A DNA stretch of 64,000 nt from Epiperipatus broadwayi (lineage: Eukaryota; Onychophora; Udeonychophora; Euonychophora; Peripatidae): assembly GCA_028023455.1 (NCBI GenBank), contig JAQFVV010000020.1, positions 5,375,092 to 5,439,091 of the forward strand. Reading direction: 5' to 3'. Under the pieces are notes generated by a model. It did not search any database. It was not told the origin of the DNA and worked only from the letters and a program-made list of their open reading frames with translations. The first letter of the stretch is position 1; every line of letters starts with the position of its first letter. Position numbers and translations under genes: made by a program. Below, in pieces: positions 57,257 through 64,000 of the stretch.

Positions 57257-58440
57257 AGAATATAAACATTAATTAACTAATTAATTAATTTTAATTAAAG
57301 TAATATATATATATTTGATTCCTAAAAAATATTCTTTTATTTACAAAAGATGATATAAATAATAATCAAAAAGTTTATTACTCGAGTTCTAAATTTATGC
57401 ACCAAAAGTGACAGATGATGGAACCACTCCACTGCTGTGCTAAATATTATGCAGAGTAATTTAAATAATAAATGCTAAAATATACAGAAAATTTCAAACT
57501 AGTTAATATATTTAATGAAAATGATTTATTTTTAAGTGGATCATTTTGAAAATGAACTGTGCACTGATGATAAACTGAGGGAGAGTTATGCTAATTAAAG
57601 TAAACTGAAAGCACAACATTAAAATTGACAAGATATGTGCACTAACTTCATTATCAAAGGCAATTCCAGTAACAAATGGTGGGCTGAACAATAACAATTG
57701 ATTATTACAGCTAGTAGTCTGTCATTGCTGTTTACCTCTTAATACAATTTATTCCGGCATCTCAGTTATAATTAGTGGCAAATACAAAGAATTAAATATT
57801 TTTAATTATATTTTACTTATTAATAATTTAGTTTATATACATAAAGATCAAAAATCAGCAACCAATAATACACATTTTTTAGTTATAATTTATAATCTTG
57901 TTTTTCTCTGGACATAAGCTCAATTCATTCCTCACAATATCTCTAAATCAATAATTTCATACAAAAAAACGTCTATAATAATTTCATATGGCAAAAAATT
58001 TAATTCATTATTCTTAATTCAAAATATATAATAGACATTAAATATCTGATCAAAATATCAAAACTTAATTTTTTTTTAAAAGAAGTCATAATTAATAAAT
58101 ATATAAATATTTTATTAAGCATATTATATAAAGTATAATAAAAACATTTCAGATGCTATGATATTTTTTTTAAAAAGTGACAATTTTATAATATTATAAT
58201 TGCCATTCTCTAAATCAAATAAATGTTGGTATTCTTGGGCATTAGAATTCATTAAATTAAAATGAGGCATGCTGGGAACAATAAAAATTAAGTTCACATA
58301 ATATATACCTTTAAATTTATTTCTTGGTACACTTGATGTTATGCCATTATTATTTTTTATAGTTATTTAATTAATAAAAGTTTGAATTTGTTTGTAGGGT
58401 TGTTAATTGTTTTTGGTTTTTCCATTAATTTATTCTTTAA
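57257..58440. other. AT-rich DNA without a supported gene
   Basis: Nothing I can support. GACAGATGATGGAACCACTCC at about 57410 resembles the conserved block of the 1-175 repeat and may be a small relic of it. Confidence 0.5.
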
Positions 58441-58806
58441 TTTAGATTGCGCTTTATGCAAAAAAGTGAAGCTTATCTCTATCTTATTAACAAGTTATAT
58501 GGCTTAGCGCTTTCAGAGACCTTGAGTCTCCATAATCATAGCCTACTTTTAACTGAAGTTTCGCTGTGGTTTATGTAAAATTTATGCAAATTTTATAGTG
58601 ACCATTGCAGGTGACAATTGGGCAATAAACTGGAAAGAATCGTGCTTTGCAATCTCCAGAAAATGGTCACTATAAAATTTGCATAAATTTGACATAAACC
58701 ACAGCGAAACTTCAGTTAAAAGTAGGCTATGATTATGGAGACTCAAGGTCTCTGAAAGCATAAGATAGAGATAAGCTTCACTTTTTTGCGTAAAGCGCAA
58801 TCTAAA
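58441..58806. mobile_element. Palindromic fold-back transposon
   Basis: Long terminal inverted repeats (about 58441-58606 and 58664-58806) start TTTAGATTGCGCTTTA and end TAAAGCGCAATCTAAA. The arms are nearly identical except for about 22 extra bases in the left arm (near 58488-58509). The central loop of about 60 bases is unique. The very high arm identity indicates a recent insertion or conversion. The 72-codon minus-strand frame within it is incidental. Superfamily unknown. Confidence 0.75.
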
Positions 58807-58882
58807 TTAATTACTAATCAAAGGTGAAGTAATAAACTAGTATTTTAATTTATTCTCTATATAAACACAATTTTAAGAAAGA

Positions 58883-58883
<1 letters not shown>

Positions 58884-58966
<83 letters not shown>

Positions 58967-58988
58967 CACTATTATTATTATTATTATT
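58884..58988. repeat. (ATT)n microsatellite
   Basis: More than 30 ATT units, interrupted once by CACT near 58968. It is the longest perfect microsatellite in the window. Confidence 0.95.
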
Positions 58989-59990
58989 TTAATCAATATT
59001 GTTTGCACCTTAAAATGATACATTGTTCCTTGGGGAAAATTTTAAATTCTCTATAGGTATGAAAACATTACTTAGAAATTAGATAAATAAAAATTGTACT
59101 GAGATAATGGATACATTTTTAAATATCTTTATTGATTTTGGAAAATCTGTTTGTTTGTTTGTTTGTTAACTTTTGAACTTTTTCAAGTTGAAATGAAATT
59201 TTAAAATTGAGGTTTAATATATTTAAATTCAATATACTTGCTTGAAAAATGATATATAACTAAATTATATCACTCTAATCTAGTTAAAACACTTATCTTT
59301 TCAGTATGTTAACTAGTTTGATAGATATAAAACAGAGGGTAGGAAAAATATAAAAAAAATATTCAATAGTTTCAAGTTTTGCAGTTAACAATTATTCTTA
59401 GAATTTTCATTTGTTTTAAATAATGATTCTGAGAGGGCAATTTAAAATTTTTTCTTTCAATGTAATAACACTTTTAAAACCATTTTAAATTCTTAATGGA
59501 TATATCATAAAACAATTGATTGTTTTTAAAAAAGGTAAACTAGAAAAATCATATTATTTAAAACTATTGCAAAAAGTTAAGAAAGACCTCGATTTTTTTT
59601 TCTTACCATTTTTTAAAAATCAACTTTTAAAATAAAAATAAATCGAACAATTTAAATACAAAATTTAGTTACTGAATTACTGTTTATATATAATTATGTA
59701 CATATAATATATACATTAAGAGTATAAAATAGAAATTTATAACATTAAAAATATATATGTATATGTGTGATATTGATTTAAAGCAAAATTATATGTATTA
59801 TGTGAAGTTCATTTATAATATATACATATGTATTATTATGTTCACATACTAAATATGATATATACATAAGGAGTATATATTTTAATTTATAGCAGAATTA
59901 TCTACTGATATATATATATAAAAATTATAAGTGTCCAGTCAATTTAAAGTATAATATAGTTTTACATTTTCATTTACTGTGCAAATATTA
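58989..59990. other. AT-rich DNA without a supported gene
   Basis: A short (TTTG)n run at about 59148-59166; otherwise nothing I can support. Confidence 0.55.
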
Positions 59991-59999
59991 AAACTTAAA

Positions 60000-60325
60000 A
60001 ATAATAGAGAAATTTTTTTTATATATTAAATGCCTTTATTGACTATGCACTAAAAAGAAATAAAATAATTGTTTCTTAAACCACAATTGAAGTTTTTAAA
60101 CTTAACTTGAAATAAAACATGAGAGGGAGGTCCAGAAATTAATTAAATACCTGTTTTTTATAATAAGGGATTTATTTAATTAATTTCTATCCCACCCCAT
60201 GCTTTTTTTCCAAAATAAATCTAAAAACTCCAATTGTGGTTGAAGAAACAATTATTTTATTTCTTTTTAGTGCACAATCAGTAAAAGCATTTAATATAAA
60301 AATTTTTTTTATCTCTATTATTTAA
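60000..60325. repeat. Fold-back element
   Basis: About 150 bp arms: TTAAATGCCTTTATTGACTA and AAAGAAATAAAATAATTGTT on the left, with complements AACAATTATTTTATTTCTTT and TAAAAGCATTTAA on the right. The loop near 60158 is short. Non-coding, MITE-like. Confidence 0.75.
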
Positions 60326-60950
60326 TTTATTTTTAATACACTTTAATTCTGTATTTAGTGAATGTTTGTTTTTAATTAAATGCCGAATGAAATTTTAATT
60401 TTACATTTATTTTATTTTATGCTTATTTAAGACTTCTGCATGAAGATCCTGATTCAAAGTTATGCAAGTAAATCATACATTGCTGTTAAGTGAAAGGAGA
60501 TCCTTTGATTCTTCTTGGAGGTCTTAAAGGAATTGAGCAGGGCAAATTCCTAATGTCCACTCGATACATTCATCATTGCAGCTATTATTATATGATTATC
60601 CATATAGTATATAAACATGGATGGGCTAATCACCAATATTCATGTGCCAGCATGTTCAGTTTATTGGCTTTTTATTTCTAAGTTTAAGATCAAGAAACAC
60701 CATGGTTTTTCTTCTCAGTTGCCTGATAGTTTGTAAATAAATTATCAGTTGAGTTTTCTTGAAAGCAGAATTTATAACTATGTGTGTGAATGAAAAAAAA
60801 ATTTCTAATAATATTTACAATCATGACAGACAAAAATAAATCATGACTCTTATTCCCAGGAGATTGTAACATCATCATCCAAGGCAGCAGTTGGTGACCT
60901 AAGATGAAAGGTGCTAAAAAATCTCTGATTGTGACCTCAGCTGCTATTTG
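60326..60950. other. Unassigned sequence upstream of the LINE
   Basis: It may include the 5' region of the LINE, since GTAACATC and TGGTGACCTAAGATGAAAGG lie just before the first recognisable endonuclease residues. I cannot tell the start. The frames at 60490 and 60690 have no match I know. Confidence 0.35.
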
Positions 60951-61315
60951 ATAACTTTTTATTTAGATACCTACAACTGCAGATCACTTCCAAGTGAAGG
61001 AATATTGCAAGAATTGAAAAATGAACTGTCTAATATTCAGTGGGACATTTTGAACTTTGTGAATTTAGAACAAAGAGTGAAGAGACAATTGATTTAAAAG
61101 TGAACATTACAAAAGCACAAATATTGAAAATACAAGTGGAGTAGAATTCATTATAAATAAAATGTGAAAGAACAACATTATGGAGATTGATGGTGTATTG
61201 GACAGAGTGGCAAAATTAGTTATACAACTTAATAGCAAATACCAAATGCAGATAATTTAGGTTTATGCCCTAACAAATACTCATAGTGATGAAGTTATAG
61301 AGAATTTTTATATGG

Positions 61316-61633
61316 ATGCACAAAAGACTTGGACCAAATAACATTTTACAATTGTTATGGAAGATTACTAGTATTAGTAAACAATTGAAAGATGAAAGTG
61401 CTGAAGATAAATTTGTTTATGATATAAATGAAAGAGTACATGGACTTATGAAGTTTAAAAACAAAACTTTATGTTGTGAATTTTTTTTTTTTGAGAAAAA
61501 TGTTAAAATAAAATGCACATGGAAGCATCCAAATAAAGGTTCAGCCAAATTGGATTATATTTTGACCAAGAGAAAATACATGTTTAAAGATTATAATAGT
61601 CTTAATAAATTTAACACAGGAAGTTATCATTGA
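61316..61633 (+). pseudogene. LINE endonuclease C-terminal fragment
   Basis: A 105-codon open stretch. Its useful part starts at about residue 42: HGLMKFKNKTLCCEFFFFEK, then TWKHPNKGSAKLDYILTKRK, and KFNTGSYH at the end. It corresponds to the TW.SP.G...IDYI and GSDHRLV blocks near the end of APE domains. The aspartate of the final SDH motif, needed for catalysis, has become Y (GSYH). The first residues up to about 40 are out of frame with the domain. Confidence 0.75.
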
Positions 61634-62426
61634 TTAGTGAAATGTAAGATACATATTAATATAAAAATAGAGACAAAAATTATTGAAAAAAACATATTCC
61701 TAACCTTCAGAAACATTCTAAAGAATTTTAATTTAAATGTGCAAATCATTTTCAAATAGTAACAGATTTTGAACACACTTCAGATGTGAATGAAATCAAT
61801 AAATAAATAACTGATACACTTTTAAAAGCTGCAACAAAGATAGCTGGTAGAAAAAAGCAGCAATTGACCAGTAAAATTTCTACTGAGACTAGAAAATTTA
61901 TAAAATGAAAAAATATGAAAATATGTAAAAATGATGCATTAAAGATTAAATATCTTTAATTTTGCAAAATTGCTGAAAAAGAGTTGATAATGATATAAGA
62001 AAATATAATTGTGAATTAGTTAAGGAAAGCTGTAGAAGAGAATAAAAATCTCAATGTAAAACAATATTTTGTTATTGATAGGAAACTTATTTCTGCAATA
62101 AGAAAAAAACATGGAGCTATTATTAAAAAAAAAAAAATGGTATTATGAAATGAGTAGAAGAGTTCTATCAAGAATTACATAGTAATAAAGAACAAGGAAA
62201 AGTATTTTTTACAATTAATATATCTTATGAATTGTCCGGGATTTTAAATAAAAAAGTGAGATATGCAATTAAATTTATGAAGAAAGGTAAATAATGATGG
62301 AATTATAGTCAATATTTTAAAAGAATAAAAGAAATAGATTTTTTTTTGGCAAAGTTATATACTAAATGTCTAAATCATAAAGATGTACCAGATGATTGAA
62401 GAATGTAGTATTAATATTTTAAAAAG

Positions 62427-62831
62427 GTGATAAAGAAGATATTAGAAATTACATACACATCAGTCTTTTATCAGTTTCATACAAAATTTTTTACCAAGAT
62501 AAGAATAACTCGTCTGCAGCAAACTTTGAATTTCAATGAACCAAAAGAACAAGCTGAATTTAAAAGTGGTTTTAGTACAGTGGACCATATTCAAGTAATG
62601 AGAAAAGATATAGAAAGAACCAATGAATACAGATTGCCATTAAGGTTTGGATTTGTAGATTATAAAAATGCATTTGATTCTATAACCATTTCTTTAGTGA
62701 TTAAAGCATTAGATCATCAAGGTATAGACCCAGGATATTATAACATTCTGAAGAATATTCATAAAAATGCAACAGAAACAATGAGTTTACATAATGAGAC
62801 TAGGAAGATTAACACTGAAAAGGTTGTATGA
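62427..62831 (+). pseudogene. LINE reverse transcriptase N-terminal/palm fragment
   Basis: A 134-codon open stretch spanning the first reverse transcriptase blocks. It has EQAEFKSGFSTVDHIQVM (template-contact block QAGFR.G.ST.DHI), FVDYKNAFDSI with metal-binding aspartate at about residue 77, and a helix ending in YYNILKNIHKNATETM. A stop codon follows at KVV*QGD, where active relatives read a QGD.ISP block. The frame then continues at PKDFTAILQEVFCELK. The start ATG is accidental, inside the domain. Confidence 0.8.
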
Positions 62832-63690
62832 CAGGGTGATTCCATATCTCCAAAAGATTTTACAGCAATTCTGCAAGAAGTATTTTGTGAATTAAAATGA
62901 GAAGCTAAAGGAATAAAAGTAAACAGAGATCATTTATGTCATCTAGATTTTGCGGATGTTGTAATTGTTTTTGCAAATAATGCTTCAGAGCTTCAGGAAA
63001 TGCTAGAAGAATTATCAGATAAAAGTAGAAAAGTAGGACTAAAGGTAAATGTTAAAAGGACTAAGTAATGTTCAATGGATTTTCTCAAAAGATGAAAATA
63101 AAAAATTGATCATGATGAGAAAGAAGTTAACAACTATAATTATCTTGGTCATATTATTACTATAGCTGAAAACATAATGGATGAAATTAATCTTAGAATT
63201 AAACTTGGTTGGAGTACTTTTGGTAAAAATAACTTAATATTGAAAGGAAATATGTCTATGTGTTTGAAAAGAAAGGTTTTTAATAAATGTGTTTAACCAC
63301 TTCTTACTTATAGATCTGAGATTTGGACACTTAATAAAAGAGCATTACAAAGACTTCAAATCATTTAAAGAAGTATGGAGAGATTTATAGGAGTAACAAG
63401 AAGAGATTGAGAATAAAATACATGGATAAGAAAACAGATAGGTGTTACTGACATTGTTGAAAGAATTAAGAGACTGAAGTGAATTGGGTTGGACCTATTG
63501 CTATAAGAGATGATAATAGAAGGGCAGTTGAAATCTTAAAATGGATTCCAAAAGATTGTAAAAGACCTAGAAAATACATGTGAGATAGCTGCATAAAATA
63601 AGAAATTATGAGAGAGTGATGTGGAGAAGAGACTAAAGATCAGAGATGGATTGAATTTGGAGACCTCCATCCTGCAGCAGGTTGATAATT

Positions 63691-64000
63691 TTTGAAAATG
63701 ATGATTATCATTGCAATTTATTATTGCATACCATTGAAATGTTTTAATTATATAATTAATAAATCTTATACAGTATATTTTTACGTGTGAATTGCTTTGA
63801 TGCTATCAATATTCTATTTCATCAATAAATATGCAAAAATAAGAAAATAAAGATTTTAGAAAAAAAAATCAAACATTTTTTAAAAGATTGCTGTGATAGT
63901 TAATTGATTGCTTGCTATGGTGAACCCTCATCCCAAGGCTCCACATATGTTAGATCTGGTGGGCTATATGAGATTTCCTACAACTAGATTTAACCAGAAG
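63691..64000. other. AT-rich DNA without a supported gene
   Basis: Sequence after the LINE end; no feature I can support before the window edge. Confidence 0.5.

Larger units (their letters stand above)
60960..63690 (+). mobile_element. Nearly full-length, inactive APE-type LINE (RTE-like)
   Basis: Across changing frames the sequence encodes, in order, an AP-endonuclease domain and a reverse transcriptase with C-terminal tail. Endonuclease pieces: TYNCRSLPSEGILQELKN and IQWDI (about 60.97-61.06 kb), VLDRVAKLVIQLNSKYQMQ and VYALTNTHSDEVIENFY (61.2-61.31), LDYILTKRKY and a GSYH block (61.55-61.63). Reverse transcriptase: EQAEFKSGFSTVDHIQVM (62.55) and FVDYKNAFDS with the first catalytic aspartate (62.65-62.68). 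Then FADVV where FADD is required (62.95), GLKVNVKRTK, and the tail CLKRKVFNKC, GVTDIVERIKRLK and LNLETSILQQ. It ends with a short 3' region of GATGATTATCATTG type. Stop codons and frameshifts are frequent. LINEs copy their RNA at a nicked target; this one cannot. Confidence 0.85.

Noticed and set aside
58884-58988. CRISPR-like or structured array
   Set aside because: It is a plain (ATT)n microsatellite.
789-60878. Some two dozen short open frames on both strands
   Set aside because: They are F/I/K/L/N/S/Y-rich, overlap one another or sit in palindromes and SINEs, and have no recognisable domain or start context. AT-rich DNA produces such frames by chance.

Overview
The window looks like gene-poor, very AT-rich DNA from an animal nuclear genome. 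The evidence is an APE-type LINE, a mariner relic, a pogo/Tigger-like relic, tRNA-derived SINEs with long target-site duplications, many fold-back elements, and no bacterial-type gene organisation. An invertebrate is likely, but I cannot name the species. I see no intact protein-coding gene. Most short open frames are chance frames in AT-rich DNA; the exceptions are transposon relics and one weak exon candidate at 36.74 kb.

The outstanding feature is a dense set of hammerhead self-cleaving ribozyme motifs (CUGANGA, stem II, GAAA, very short stem III, NUH cleavage site) inside dispersed repeats. I recognise four sequence families. Family A has a unit of about 450-470 bp, with copies at 17.2, 24.9, 32.3, 33.5, 36.0, 43.5 and 53.5 kb and a stub at 29.4 kb. 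Family B has a unit of about 375 bp, with copies at 3.3-4.1 and 34.8-35.5 kb. Family C lies at 10.8-11.8 kb. Family D has a CUGAAGA or CUGAUGA core with a longer stem II, at 1.2, 6.7, 9.7, 20.8 and 57.1 kb. Several A and B insertions are bounded by 12-14 bp target-site duplications. Most contain a minus-oriented partial copy joined to a plus-oriented copy, and B and C also show head-to-tail pairs. This architecture recalls Penelope-like elements and the non-autonomous, hammerhead-bearing retrozymes described in animals. No Penelope-type reverse transcriptase is visible here, so these copies would need to be mobilised in trans.

Region by region: 0-3 kb, a relic of a fold-back family, one hammerhead and a transposon with terminal inverted repeats. 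3-6.3 kb, the family B array and a Tigger-like transposase relic. 6.5-12.9 kb, fold-backs, two SINEs, the family C array and a palindromic minisatellite element. 15.6-25.4 kb, a SINE, a LINE 3' stub, family A copies, a mariner relic and a 1.2 kb inverted repeat. 28.7-36.5 kb, dispersed repeats, a LINE stub, a SINE and four hammerhead elements. 38.8-47.1 kb, SINE-like copies, family A and a 1.2 kb transposon interrupting an older repeat. 49-57.3 kb, SINEs, a C/T-rich low-complexity block, an inverted repeat, family A, a SINE and a palindromic hammerhead. 58.4-60.3 kb, two fold-backs and an (ATT)n microsatellite. 61-63.7 kb, a nearly full-length but dead LINE on the plus strand. The remaining stretches are AT-rich DNA in which I see no supported feature.
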